In this document: in pieces, positions 25,940 to 35,585 of the stretch
How positions within the stretch are numbered: position 1 is the first letter of the stretch
Layout of the letters: every line of letters starts with the position of its first letter
NCBI GenBank assembly: GCA_950097245.1
Contig: CATNCS010000001.1
Location: 51,238-115,237 of the forward strand
From: an uncultured Oscillospiraceae bacterium
GTDB lineage: Bacteria; Bacillota; Clostridia; Oscillospirales; Oscillospiraceae
DNA: 64,000 nt
Reading direction: 5' to 3'
The notes under the pieces: generated by a model
The model's input: the letters and a program-made list of their open reading frames with translations, nothing else
Databases searched by the model: none
What the model was told of the DNA's origin: nothing
Program-made: the position numbers and the translations under genes

Positions 25940-27292
25940 ATGAACCAGTACATCGAGAGAGTCCTGAACGCCACCAAGGCCAAGAACGCCAACGAGCCCG
26001 AGTTCCTGCAGACCGTGGAGGAGGTTCTCTCCTCTCTGGAGCCTGTCATCAACGCCCACCCCGAGTATGAGAAGGTCGCCCTGCTGGAGCGCATGGTGGA
26101 GCCCGAGCGCCTGGTGGAGTTCCGGGTCACCTGGGAGGACGACAACCACAACTGGCAGGTCAACCGCGGCTACCGCGTGCAGTATAACGGAGCTCTTGGC
26201 CCCTACAAGGGCGGCATCCGCTTCGACCCCTCCGTCAACCTGTCCATCATCAAGTTCCTGGGCTTTGAGCAGGTCTTCAAGGACGCCATGACCGGCCTGC
26301 CCATCGGCGGCGCCAAGGGCGGCTCCGACTTCGACCCCCGGGGCAAGAGCGACGCTGAGGTCATGCGCTTCTGCCAGGCCTTCATCACCGAGCTGTACCG
26401 CCACATCGGCCAGGACATCGACTGCCCCGCCGGCGACCTGGGCTGCGGCGGCCGTGAGATCGGCTATATGTACGGCCAGTACCGCCGCATCGTGGGCGCC
26501 TCCGAGTTCGGCGCTCTGTCCGGCAAGGCCGTGTGCACCGGCGGCTCCCTGATGCGTCCCGAGGCCACCGGCTACGGCGCTGTCTACTATCTGGTAGAGG
26601 CCCTGAAGCACGACGGCGAGGACATCAAGGGCAAGCGGATCGCCATGTCCGGCTACGGCAACGTGGGCTGGGGCATCATGAAGAAGGCCGCTGAGCTGGG
26701 CGCCAAGGTCACCTACTTCGCCGGCCCCGACGGCTACATCCACGATCCCGACGGCGTGGACACCGAGGAGAAGCTGAACTACATCCTGGAGATGCGGGCC
26801 AAGGATCCCATGCACTGCGCCTCCTACGCCGAGAAGTTCGGCTGCGAGTTCGTCGCCGGCCAGAAGTGCTGGGGCGTGAAGGACGTGGACATCTACATGC
26901 CCGCCGCCACCCAGAACGACGTGAATATGGACTGGGCCGAGAAGATCGCCGCCTCCGGTGTGAAGTACTACATTGAGGTCGCCAATATGCCCACTACCAA
27001 CGACGCCCTGGAGTTCCTGAAGAAGCAGCCCCACATCGTGGTGGCCCCCTCCAAGGCCGTCAATGCCGGCGGCGTGTCCGTCTCTGAGCTGGAGATGGCC
27101 CAGAACGCCGAGCGCCTGTACTGGAGCGCCGAAGAGGTGGACGAGAAGCTGAAGGGCATCATGAAGAACATCTACGCCTCCTCCGTGGAGGTGGCCGAGC
27201 GCTATGGCCTGGGCTACGACCTGGTGGCCGGCGCCAACATCGTGGGCTTCCAGAAGGTTGCCGACGCCATGATGGCTCAGGGTATCTTCTAA
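25940..27292 (+). CDS. gdhA: NADP-type glutamate dehydrogenase
   Basis: MNQYIERVLNATKAKNANEPEFLQTVEEVLSSLEPVI...YKGGIRFDPSVNLSIIKFLGFEQVFKDAMTGLPIGGAKGGSDFDPRGKSDAEVMRFCQAF. Confidence 0.97.
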   Translation: MNQYIERVLNATKAKNANEPEFLQTVEEVLSSLEPVINAHPEYEKVALLERMVEPERLVEFRVTWEDDNHNWQVNRGYRVQYNGALGPYKGGIRFDPSVNLSIIKFLGFEQVFKDAMTGLPIGGAKGGSDFDPRGKSDAEVMRFCQAFITELYRHIGQDIDCPAGDLGCGGREIGYMYGQYRRIVGASEFGALSGKAVCTGGSLMRPEATGYGAVYYLVEALKHDGEDIKGKRIAMSGYGNVGWGIMKKAAELGAKVTYFAGPDGYIHDPDGVDTEEKLNYILEMRAKDPMHCASYAEKFGCEFVAGQKCWGVKDVDIYMPAATQNDVNMDWAEKIAASGVKYYIEVANMPTTNDALEFLKKQPHIVVAPSKAVNAGGVSVSELEMAQNAERLYWSAEEVDEKLKGIMKNIYASSVEVAERYGLGYDLVAGANIVGFQKVADAMMAQGIF

Positions 27293-27326
27293 GACATCCG
27301 TTCATCACTCTCTCAAACAAACACAA

Positions 27327-27367
27327 AAGCCCGGGCGTCCCTCAAATGGGGCGCCCGGGCTTTACAT
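27327..27367 (+). terminator. Rho-independent terminator of gdhA
   Basis: AAAGCCCGGGCGTCCCTCAAATGGGGCGCCCGGGCTTT. Confidence 0.8.
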
Positions 27368-27443
27368 TTTTGCCGGAATCCATTATAATGGAAGCGATAC
27401 GACAGGAATATACAAAAACACCCATGAAAAAGGAGAGCTTGCC

Positions 27444-28805
27444 ATGCCTCGAAACCTCTTTCGCCCGGGAGCGCTTTTTATCGCCCTGGCGCTGCTCCTC
27501 ACCGCCTGCGCCCCCGCCGCTTCCCCCTCAGAAAGCTCCGCCGCCAGCTCAGGGATGGAACCGGTGGATGCCAGCGAGGTGGTTATGCGGGACGCCGTCC
27601 CCACGATTCTCCCTGAACCGGAGCCCGAGCCTCAGCCCGTCCTCACCCAGGCGGACATCGACGAGGCCCTGGACACGGTGATGGAAAACTACTCGGCCGC
27701 CGGCGTGACGGTGGCCACGGTGGAGCTGGGTCAGCTGAGCCAGGCCGGCGCCTGGGGCTGGGCGGTAAAAAACGAGCGGGAGATGACCCCTGACACCAAG
27801 ATCCGTATCGCCTCTATCAGCAAGGTGGTCATCGCCATGTGCGCCATGGCCATGGCGGAGGACGGCCTCATCGACCTGGACGCCCCCATATCCGACTACT
27901 GGGGCAAGGGGGCGGTCAACCCCTACAGCAAGAGCCAGCCCACCGCCCGCACCTTTATGACCCACACCTCCTCCATCAAGAACCTGGACACCACACGGGG
28001 CCTGTCCAAGCTGCGGGGCATCCTCCAGAGCAAATCCTCCTGGCGGTCCATGGAGCCGGGGAACGGGGGCTACTGGGCCTACAGCAACTTCGGCATGTGC
28101 ATCCTGGGCACCACCCTGGAGCTGGCCTCCGACCAGCTGCTGGACGACTACCTCCAGGCCCGGCTGCTGGAGCCCATCGGGGCCAGGGCCTCCTTCTGCG
28201 GGGGCAGGCTGGCCGCAAGCGAGGTGGCCACCCTGTACAGCGGGGGCAGCGTCAGCCGCTCCGCCGCCGCCCACACCGGCCAGTCCATCCCCACCCAGAT
28301 CGGACAGACCGCCTCCTACTTCCCCGGAGGCTACACCACCAGCGCAGTGGACATGGCCAAGCTGGTGGCCGTGCTGGCCAACGACGGGGTGTACAAGGAG
28401 CCGGTTGAGCTCTATACCCTGGTGGAGAACACGGAGACCGGAGAGCAGCTGGCGGTGTCTGAGTCCCTCCCGGGCAAGTTTAAGGAGACCCGGCTGCTCA
28501 CTGAGGAGTCCGTCGCCGACATGGAGACCCCCCGGTTTGCCGTGGAGCTGGCGGACTACGCCCCCTTCGAGCAGTGCCTCATCCTCCGCCGGCAGGAGAA
28601 CGTGATGGGCCAGGATGTGCTCTACTACCACACCGGCAGCGCCTACGGGGTCTTCTCCCTGATGACCTACAACCCGGAGACCAAAAACGGGGTTGTGGTC
28701 ATCACCACCGGCGCCCGCCGCAATATGAATGAGCGGGGCATGTACGCCCTGTGCTACGACATCATGGAAATTCTGTACACGAAAATGGAGGAACAGCCTG
28801 TATGA
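27444..28805 (+). CDS. Serine hydrolase (beta-lactamase/class C PBP fold) lipoprotein
   Basis: Lipobox ALALLLTACAP; SISKVVIAMCAMAMAEDGLIDLDAPISDYWG (SxxK), YSNFG, ... Confidence 0.87.
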   Translation: MPRNLFRPGALFIALALLLTACAPAASPSESSAASSGMEPVDASEVVMRDAVPTILPEPEPEPQPVLTQADIDEALDTVMENYSAAGVTVATVELGQLSQAGAWGWAVKNEREMTPDTKIRIASISKVVIAMCAMAMAEDGLIDLDAPISDYWGKGAVNPYSKSQPTARTFMTHTSSIKNLDTTRGLSKLRGILQSKSSWRSMEPGNGGYWAYSNFGMCILGTTLELASDQLLDDYLQARLLEPIGARASFCGGRLAASEVATLYSGGSVSRSAAAHTGQSIPTQIGQTASYFPGGYTTSAVDMAKLVAVLANDGVYKEPVELYTLVENTETGEQLAVSESLPGKFKETRLLTEESVADMETPRFAVELADYAPFEQCLILRRQENVMGQDVLYYHTGSAYGVFSLMTYNPETKNGVVVITTGARRNMNERGMYALCYDIMEILYTKMEEQPV

Positions 28806-30085
28806 GACGCTTTCTATCCCTCGCTTTAAGCCTTGTCCTGCTGGCGGGGTGCGCCCCCAGCCAGCCCGTGGACGCCGACCAGTCTGCCGACATTTCCCAG
28901 CCCCCCGCCCAGTCCCAGCCGGCTGATGTCACCCCGGAGCCCGAACCGGAACCGGAGCCCGAACCGGAGCCCATTGTCTCCCACCTGATGGTGGCGGGGG
29001 ACATTATGAGCCACATGCCCCTCACCAACGACTGCTATGTGAAGGAGACCGACTCCTACGACTACACCCACGTCGTGCAGGAGGCCGCCAAACAGCTGGC
29101 CCTGGCCGACTACGCCGTGGGCAACCTGGAGACCACCCTGGCCGGCGGGCCGGAGTACTCCGGCTACCCCCGGTTCAACTCCCCCGACGAGCTGGCCTAC
29201 AACATCAAGGACGCCGGCTTCGACCTGCTGTGCACCACCAACAACCACTGCCTGGACAAGGGCATCGACGGCCTGAACCGCACCCTGGACGTGCTGGACG
29301 GGGCCAATATGCCCCATGTGGGCACCTACCGCTCCCAGGAGGAGCGGGATGAGAACAGCGGCATCTATGTGGCCGACGTAGGAGGCATCTCGGTGGCCTT
29401 CCTGGCCTACACCTACGGCCTCAACGGCCACCGCCTGCCCGACAGCAAGCCCTACGCCGCCAACGTGTTCAACACCGACTACTACACCTCCGTCTCCAAC
29501 CCGGACTACGATATGCTAAAGGCCGACCTGGCCGCCGCCCGGGCGCTGGACACCGACCTGATCGCCGTCATCACCCACTGGGGCATCGAGTACCGCACCA
29601 AGCAGAACGGCCACCAGGAGAAGCTGACCCAGTTCCTGGTGGAGCAGGGGGCCGACCTGGTGCTGGGGGGACACCCACACGTCCTCCAGCCCTACGACAC
29701 CGTCACCGTCACCGGGGAGGACGGGCAGGAGCGGCAGGGCTTTGTGATCTACTCCCTGGGCAACTTCATCTCCAACCAGAACTTTGACGACCACAAAAAG
29801 GACCTGGCCACCAAGACCACCGCCATTCTGGACCTGGAGCTGACCAAGGACCCCCAGGGGAACACCTCCCTCACCGACGTGCGCTACACCCCCTACTACA
29901 TGGTCCACCGGAACAACAAGCCGGCGGGCGAGCGGCGCAACCTGGTGAACGTCCATGAGGCCATGGCCGCCTACGAGGCCGGGGAGGAGACCATTATCGA
30001 CAAGAACTCCTACCGGCAGCTCCAGGAGGCGCTGGCCCTGTGCCACGAGGTGCTGGGCGAGGCGGGAGACCTGCCCTCGGAATAA
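28802..30085 (+). CDS. CapA-family (PGA_cap) lipoprotein, metallophosphatase-like
   Basis: Lipobox LVLLAGCAP; HLMVAGDIMSHMPL...VGNLETTLAGGPEYSGYPRFNSPDELAYNIKDAGFDLLCTTNNHCLDKG...ITHWGIEY...VLGGHPHVLQP. ATGA overlap with the upstream gene. Confidence 0.9.
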   Translation: MRRFLSLALSLVLLAGCAPSQPVDADQSADISQPPAQSQPADVTPEPEPEPEPEPEPIVSHLMVAGDIMSHMPLTNDCYVKETDSYDYTHVVQEAAKQLALADYAVGNLETTLAGGPEYSGYPRFNSPDELAYNIKDAGFDLLCTTNNHCLDKGIDGLNRTLDVLDGANMPHVGTYRSQEERDENSGIYVADVGGISVAFLAYTYGLNGHRLPDSKPYAANVFNTDYYTSVSNPDYDMLKADLAAARALDTDLIAVITHWGIEYRTKQNGHQEKLTQFLVEQGADLVLGGHPHVLQPYDTVTVTGEDGQERQGFVIYSLGNFISNQNFDDHKKDLATKTTAILDLELTKDPQGNTSLTDVRYTPYYMVHRNNKPAGERRNLVNVHEAMAAYEAGEETIIDKNSYRQLQEALALCHEVLGEAGDLPSE

Positions 30086-30086
30086 C

Positions 30087-30131
30087 AAAAAACCGCGCCC
30101 AGCTGTCTCCACAGGCGGGCGCGGTTTTTGT
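30087..30131. terminator. Bidirectional terminator
   Basis: AAAAAACCGCGCCCAGCTG...CAGGCGGGCGCGGTTTTT between convergent genes. Confidence 0.8.
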
Positions 30132-30733
30132 TATTTCACAAACAGCTGGGACCAGGCGTAGCCCCGGTAGCGGTTGCCGGTGTTGGGCGAAAAGCCCACC
30201 CCCAGTTTGGTGAACTTCTCGTTCAGGATATTGGCCCTGTGCCCTTCGGAGCGCAGCCAGGCGTCCACCACCTGCCTGGCGCTGGTATGGCCGGTGGCCA
30301 CGTTCTCCCCGGTGTAGTTGGAGTCCACCCCCGCCTCGGAGATGGCGGTCTTATACTTGGTCCCGTCGGGGCGGGTGTGGCTGAAGGTGCCCACGCACTC
30401 CTTGGCCCGGACCTGGGCCGCGCCGCACAGGGCGGGGTCCAGGTCCAGAGCGGCCAGGCCCGCGTCTGCGCGGGCCTTGTTCACCAGCTCCAGCACCTCG
30501 TTCATAGTGGTCCGCTGATCCTCGGTAAAGGCGGCAAAGGGGTCCTCCTCCTGGCCGGGCTCGGAGTCCGGGAGGTCGGCCCTGGGTACGTCGCTGTCCC
30601 CAATGTCCACGGACCCGGGGGCATCCACCGGAAGACTGTCATTTTCCAAAAGGGCCGGCCGGGGAACGTCTGCCCACAGGAGAGCCCCCGCACACAGCGC
30701 CGCCGCCAGCAATATCGGATATTTTTTCTTCAC
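30131..30733 (-). CDS. CAP/SCP-domain (YkwD-like) secreted protein
   Basis: MNEVLELVNKARADAGLAALDLDPALCGAAQVRAKECVGTFSHTRPDGT...VDAWLRSEGHRANILNEKFTKLGVGF. Confidence 0.92.
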   Translation of the reverse strand: MKKKYPILLAAALCAGALLWADVPRPALLENDSLPVDAPGSVDIGDSDVPRADLPDSEPGQEEDPFAAFTEDQRTTMNEVLELVNKARADAGLAALDLDPALCGAAQVRAKECVGTFSHTRPDGTKYKTAISEAGVDSNYTGENVATGHTSARQVVDAWLRSEGHRANILNEKFTKLGVGFSPNTGNRYRGYAWSQLFVK

Positions 30734-30754
30734 AGATCATTTCCCCTCTCTGAA

Positions 30755-32146
30755 TCAGTTCAATTTCTGCTCCTCCTGGGGCAGCAGGGTCCTCCTCTTG
30801 CGGAGGAACAGGGTCAGCGTGGTGGCGGAGGCCAGGATATCGGCCACCGGCTCGGCCACATAGATGCCCATGACGTTTTGGGTTATCATCGGCAGGATAA
30901 TCGCCAGAGGCACCAGCAGGATCACCTTTCGCAGCAGGGCCAGGAAGAGGCTGGTTTTAGCCTGACCCATGGCCATAAAGGCGGACTGACAGGCCATCTG
31001 GGCTCCAAACGCCCAGATGCCGCCGAAGAAGATGGGCATCACCCTCCCCACCAGCTCTACCAGCTCCCGGTTGTCGTTAAAGATGAGGGCCAGAGGCCTG
31101 GGAAAAAGGATCACAATCAGGAAAGAAGTAACGGTCACAGTGAGGGTGGTGCGCAGCAGCAGGCGGAAGACCTCCCGCACCCGCCGGTAGTTTTTCGCCC
31201 CGTAGTTATAGCTCATAATGGGCTGCACCCCCTGGGTCACCCCCTGGACGGGCATCACCACCATCTGCATCACGCTCTGCATCACGGTGACGGTGGCCAC
31301 GTACAGGTCCCCGCCGTAGAACTGCAGGCCGGAGTTGAGCACCACCGTCACCAGGCTTTCGGTGGACTGCATGATAAAGGGGGCGACGCCCAGGGCGGCG
31401 ATGCTGCCGATTACCTTGCCCTCCAGCCTCATGTTTTTCCGGCGGATGCGCAGCCCGGACCGGGGGGAGCACAGAAAGCCCACCACCCAGCAGGCGCTTA
31501 CCCCCTGGGAGATAATTGTGGCGGTGGCTGCCCCCCGCACCCCCATGTCAAAGACAAAGATAAACAGGGGGTCCAGCAGGATATTGAGCACCGCTCCGAT
31601 GAGCACCGAGCACATGGCCACCAGGGCCTGGCCCTGGGCGGTGATGTAGGCGTTGAGCCCCAGGGCCAGCTGGACAAAAACGGTGCCCATCAGATAGATG
31701 GAGATGTAGTCCAGGGCGTAGCCGATGGTGTCCTCCGAGGCGCCGAAGGCCATGAGCACTGGCTCCTTGACGGCGGTGAACACCGCCGTCAGCAGGGCCG
31801 CCATAATCAGCAGCAGGGTGGTGGAGTTGCCCAGAATTTTCTCCGCGCCCTCCCGGTCCCCCGCCCCCAGGCGGATGGAGGCCAGGGGGGCGCCCCCCAT
31901 GCCCGCAAAGGCAGTGAAGGCGGAGATAAGCATGAGGATGGGAAAGGTCACCCCCAGGCCGGTGAGGGCGGTACGGCCCACCTCCGGAATGTGGCCGATG
32001 TAGATGCGGTCCACAATGTTATACAGCATGTTAATGAGCTGGGCCGCCACCGCAGGCAGAGCCAGCCTGAACATCAGCGGGCCGACAGGGGCATTTGCCA
32101 GCGCCTCCTCGCTCCTATGGGACTGGGACAAGCTGCGTTCCTCCAA
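30755..32146 (-). CDS. MATE family efflux transporter
   Basis: 463 aa; LALPAVAAQLINMLYNIVDRIYIGHIPEVGRTALTGLGVTFPILMLISAFTAFAGMGGAPLASIRLGAGDREGAEKILGNS. Confidence 0.93.
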   Translation of the reverse strand: MEERSLSQSHRSEEALANAPVGPLMFRLALPAVAAQLINMLYNIVDRIYIGHIPEVGRTALTGLGVTFPILMLISAFTAFAGMGGAPLASIRLGAGDREGAEKILGNSTTLLLIMAALLTAVFTAVKEPVLMAFGASEDTIGYALDYISIYLMGTVFVQLALGLNAYITAQGQALVAMCSVLIGAVLNILLDPLFIFVFDMGVRGAATATIISQGVSACWVVGFLCSPRSGLRIRRKNMRLEGKVIGSIAALGVAPFIMQSTESLVTVVLNSGLQFYGGDLYVATVTVMQSVMQMVVMPVQGVTQGVQPIMSYNYGAKNYRRVREVFRLLLRTTLTVTVTSFLIVILFPRPLALIFNDNRELVELVGRVMPIFFGGIWAFGAQMACQSAFMAMGQAKTSLFLALLRKVILLVPLAIILPMITQNVMGIYVAEPVADILASATTLTLFLRKRRTLLPQEEQKLN

Positions 32147-32233
32147 TCAAATCTGCGCCGTACGGCGCGCGCCGTTTTCGATGATAGAGGGCAGTATACC
32201 ACAGTTTTAAGAAAAATGGAAGAGGGAAACTGC

Positions 32234-33376
32234 TCATCCCGGCTGACCTGTTCCGCCAGAGGGAGTATCCCCCTCCCAGCTCACCTGGGTAGAGTCGCTG
32301 ACAAAGGCGATGTAGCTGGGTCCAAAGGCCAAAACCGCATCCAGATTGGACTTGTCCAGGAAGGTGAGGCAGTCCGTCCGCTTGTCCCGCTTCCAGGTGA
32401 TCTCATAGAGCTGGCCGTCCCGGAGGAGGAGGCCGTCCCCGGTGCCGGTGGTGCGCACAGACATACGGCCCTTGTCGTCGCCCTTGACCCGGCCCACGTC
32501 TGTGTACAGCACCAGCACGTTGCTGAAGCCCACCTCCTCATTGTCTGCGCCGTCCACATAGGGGATGGGGTCGGAGCCGTCCAGGCTCTGGGACATGACA
32601 TACCGCCCCTGCTCCGCGTCATAGGCGAAATAGCCGGTCTTGTACTTGGAGAAGGGGATGGTCAGACTGACGGCGGGCCGGCCGACATAGGCGGTCTCCC
32701 CGGCAAAGGCCCAGGGGACTGCAAAGCCCTCCTCGTGGTCCAGGCGGAAGCGGCTGGGCATCTGCTCCAGCACCTTCTCGCTGGAGGTGAACAGGGAGTG
32801 CTCCAGGCCGGCGGTCTTTCTCCGGTCCTGGTCCCGCCAGCACATCTTGCCATAGGGTCCGTTGACAAAGTCGATGTGGGTGACCCCCCAATCGCTGAAG
32901 GCGTCGTAGGCCTGGGGGCTGCCTCCGGCGTGGATGTAGATGGCGTCGTGGCCCAGGGCCAGGCTGACGTAGTAGTCCCGGGCGGAGCGGATGCTGCCCA
33001 GGTCGCCCACCCCCTCCAGGTCCTGGAACACCCCCATCATCCGGGTGATGCCCCCCTCGGCCACAATCTCATAGATCACGTCCGCCCGGGACACCCCCAC
33101 CTGGGGCAGGGCCTTTTTCAGGTTGTTGAACATGACGGCGACGGGCCGCTTTCCGCTGATGTCCGTATACAGCCCCTCGCCGGTGAGGGGGTTGCTGTAG
33201 GGGTACACCGGCTCGGGCTCCGGTTCCGGCTCCACCGGGGCGATAACGGAGATGTCCGGCTCCTCCGGAGGCGCTGAGGCGCTGCCCGGCTGGGAGGTGT
33301 TCCCGCCCCCGCAGGCGGCCAGCAGAGTCAGGGTCAGGGCGCCGGCAAAAAGTGCGGCCCACTGTCGTTTGTTCAT
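32234..33376 (-). CDS. DUF3048-domain lipoprotein
   Basis: Lipobox LTLLAACGG; YSNPLTGEGLYTDISGKRPVAVMFNNLKKALPQVGVSRADVIYEIVAEGGITRMMGVF. Confidence 0.9.
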   Translation of the reverse strand: MNKRQWAALFAGALTLTLLAACGGGNTSQPGSASAPPEEPDISVIAPVEPEPEPEPVYPYSNPLTGEGLYTDISGKRPVAVMFNNLKKALPQVGVSRADVIYEIVAEGGITRMMGVFQDLEGVGDLGSIRSARDYYVSLALGHDAIYIHAGGSPQAYDAFSDWGVTHIDFVNGPYGKMCWRDQDRRKTAGLEHSLFTSSEKVLEQMPSRFRLDHEEGFAVPWAFAGETAYVGRPAVSLTIPFSKYKTGYFAYDAEQGRYVMSQSLDGSDPIPYVDGADNEEVGFSNVLVLYTDVGRVKGDDKGRMSVRTTGTGDGLLLRDGQLYEITWKRDKRTDCLTFLDKSNLDAVLAFGPSYIAFVSDSTQVSWEGDTPSGGTGQPG

Positions 33377-33482
33377 CTGAAAATCCCTCCAATCGTCTCT
33401 CCTATCATACGATATTGATTGTTTAAAGTCAACAAAAAAGTCCGCCGGAGGGCGGACTGATGGATTTATCTCCGTTTTTTTG

Positions 33483-33686
33483 TCACACCGCCTTCAAACA
33501 GGCGTCCAGCTGCTCCCGAAGGGTCCGGCTGGCATCGGTCAGGTAGCCGCAGACAGCGTCGAATCCGTCCGTGCAGGGGTCCAGTGTCCGGTCCAGCCCC
33601 ATGGACATCAGATAGACTGCGTTGATACCACTGGAAATCTGGTTGACTGTCACGTCCAAATCAAGTAATTGCTCCCGTAAACTCAT
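33483..33686 (-). CDS. Small hypothetical protein (67 aa)
   Basis: MSLREQLLDLDVTVNQISSGINAVYLMSMGLDRTLDPCTDGFDAVCGYLTDASRTLREQLDACLKAV, SD AAGGAGGAAACG. Confidence 0.6.
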   Translation of the reverse strand: MSLREQLLDLDVTVNQISSGINAVYLMSMGLDRTLDPCTDGFDAVCGYLTDASRTLREQLDACLKAV

Positions 33687-33795
33687 CGTTTCCTCCTTGA
33701 TTTTTCCCCGGCGATATGGCATAATCAGATTTGCCACTCCTCCGGGTTTGGTAATAGGAACAGTCCGTGACTTTTTGAGGGTTGGCGGGCTGTTT

Positions 33796-33978
33796 CTATT
33801 TGTTTTGACCGAGTTCCTCACCGATTTTTTCTAAAAGCCACTGTTTCTTTGTTTTCTGCTTCTCTTGAAGGCATTTATCTAACTTTTCCGCCAGTTCTAT
33901 GTCAATATCTACATAAAACGCTTTTGTGGCTTTTCGACGCTGCTTCATGTACTCGGCCCTGCTCTTGGGGGAGATAAT
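33796..33978 (-). CDS. Ribbon-helix-helix-like small DNA-binding protein; probable non-canonical ATT start
   Basis: (I)ISPKSRAEYMKQRRKATKAFYVDIDIELAEKLDKCLQEKQKTKKQWLLEKIGEELGQNK, SD AAGGAGG at 33990-33984, 5 nt before ATT (33978-33976). Confidence 0.65.
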   Translation of the reverse strand: MISPKSRAEYMKQRRKATKAFYVDIDIELAEKLDKCLQEKQKTKKQWLLEKIGEELGQNK

Positions 33979-33992
33979 TATCACCTCCTTGT

Positions 33993-34023
33993 AACTTGTT
34001 ACCATTATATATTGTAACAAGTT
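33993..34023 (-). promoter_or_regulatory. Operator/promoter of the RHH gene
   Basis: Perfect 10-bp inverted repeat AACTTGTTAC/GTAACAAGTT (33993-34002/34014-34023) flanking TATAAT; -35 TTGACT with 17-nt spacing (minus strand). Confidence 0.7.
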
Positions 34024-34059
34024 GCAAGTCAAGGGGATTTTGCAAAGTTTTCTGTAGAA

Positions 34060-34235
34060 CGAAAAAAAGCCCCTTTTGAAAGGGGCTCCGCCCGCAGGGC
34101 GGTGGGGATTGTGTTCGCGAAGCGAACATACGAAGTAATCAAGATTTTGTTTGCTTCGCACATTCCGGCTTCGCCGGAATACAATCCTCCGCCCCAGTGT
34201 GCGCACTGGGGCACCTCCTTTCAAAAGGAGGCTTG
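34060..34235. repeat. Composite palindromic repeat cluster (site 1)
   Basis: Serial palindromes AGCCCCTTTTGAAAGGGGCT, CCGCCCGCAGGGCGG, GTTCGCGAAGCGAAC, ATTCCGGCTTCGCCGGAAT, GCCCCAGTGTGCGCACTGGGGC, CCTCCTTTCAAAAGGAGG. Confidence 0.75.
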
Positions 34236-34320
34236 CCCCCGCGGGGGGATGAGAGCAGAAAAAGCGGAAACCGCCACTCGGCCAAGTGACGGTTCCCTGA
34301 TTCTTTTGTACAAATCGTTT

Positions 34321-35442
34321 TTATTTGGCCGCCCAATTTCCGGTGGCCTCGGCGGTGAGGTAGGCGTTGACGAAGCCGTCCAGGTCGCCGTCCATCACGG
34401 AATTGATATTGCTGGTCTCAAAGGCGGTGCGGTTGTCCTTCACCATCTGATAGGGCATGAAGACGTAGGAGCGGATCTGGCTGCCCCACTCGATTTTCAG
34501 CTGGACGCCCTTCAAATCGGAGATCTTCTCCGCCTTCTCCTGCATCTGCAGCTCCACCAGCTTGGCCCGGAGCATCTTCATACAGTTGTCCTTGTTCTGG
34601 AACTGGGACCGCTCCTGCTGAGAAGCCACCACCACCCCGGTGGGCTTGTGGATGAGCCGGACGGCGGAGGAGGTCTTGTTCACGTGCTGGCCGCCGGCGC
34701 CGGAGGCCCGGTAGACCTGCATCTCAATGTCCTCAGGGCGGATGTCGATCTCCACGTCCTCGGGCAGATCGGGCATGACCTCCACCGAGGCAAAGGAGGT
34801 CTGCCGCCGGGCGTTGGCGTCGAAGGGGGACACCCGCACCAGCCGGTGGACGCCGTGCTCCCCCCGGAGGTAGCCGTAGGCGTTCTCCCCCTCGATCATG
34901 ATGGTGGCCGACTTGATACCCGCCTCGTCCCCCTCCTGGTAGTCCATGATCTGGTAGGTGAAGCCGTGGCGCTCGGTCCAGCGGGTGTACATCCGGTAGA
35001 GCATCTGGGCCCAGTCCTGGGCCTCGGTGCCCCCCGCCCCCGGGTGGATGGTGAGGATCACATTGGACCGGTCGTACTCCCCGGTGAGCAGGGTGGCCAG
35101 CCGGGCGGTCTCCATGTTGGCCTCCAGGGCGGCGAAGCCCTCCTCCAGTTCAGGGATGAGGGACTCGTCCTCAAACTCGTTGCCCATCTCGCACAGGGCC
35201 ATCAGGTCGTCCCACTGGCCCTGCCGCCTGTTCTGCTGGTCCACCTTGTCCTGGAGGTTCTTGATCCGCTGCTGGACCTTCTGCGCCTTGGCCAGATTGT
35301 CCCAGAAGCCGTCGGCGGCCGACTCGGCCTGGAGCATGTCCAGCTCCCGCTCCGCCCCCTCCAGGTCCAGGGCCTGGGCCAGCTCCTTCAGGGCCGGGGC
35401 CAGATTGTTCAGCTTTACCTTATACTCGTCAAATTGGAGCAT
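34321..35442 (-). CDS. prfB: Peptide chain release factor 2 (single uninterrupted frame)
   Basis: 373 aa; HPGAGGTEAQDWAQMLYRMYTRW...YRASGAGGQHVNKTSSAVRLIHKPTG (GGQ). Confidence 0.95.
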   Translation of the reverse strand: MLQFDEYKVKLNNLAPALKELAQALDLEGAERELDMLQAESAADGFWDNLAKAQKVQQRIKNLQDKVDQQNRRQGQWDDLMALCEMGNEFEDESLIPELEEGFAALEANMETARLATLLTGEYDRSNVILTIHPGAGGTEAQDWAQMLYRMYTRWTERHGFTYQIMDYQEGDEAGIKSATIMIEGENAYGYLRGEHGVHRLVRVSPFDANARRQTSFASVEVMPDLPEDVEIDIRPEDIEMQVYRASGAGGQHVNKTSSAVRLIHKPTGVVVASQQERSQFQNKDNCMKMLRAKLVELQMQEKAEKISDLKGVQLKIEWGSQIRSYVFMPYQMVKDNRTAFETSNINSVMDGDLDGFVNAYLTAEATGNWAAK

Positions 35443-35585
35443 GTGTTTCCCACACTTTCTAAAATTCTTTCCGGACCATTATATAGGAACAGGGCAAAAA
35501 AGTAAAGGGAGTTTTCCCGACTTTTCCGCCGAAAACAGAAGCCCCGCGGAGACCGCAAGGCTTTTGAACCGTATTTCATCTCATG

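Noticed and set aside
30128-33277. 1049-aa plus-strand ORF
   Set aside because: Antisense to the CAP, MATE and DUF3048 genes, which have clear family motifs and RBSs; composition (H/G/Q/A) is a GC-bias artefact.
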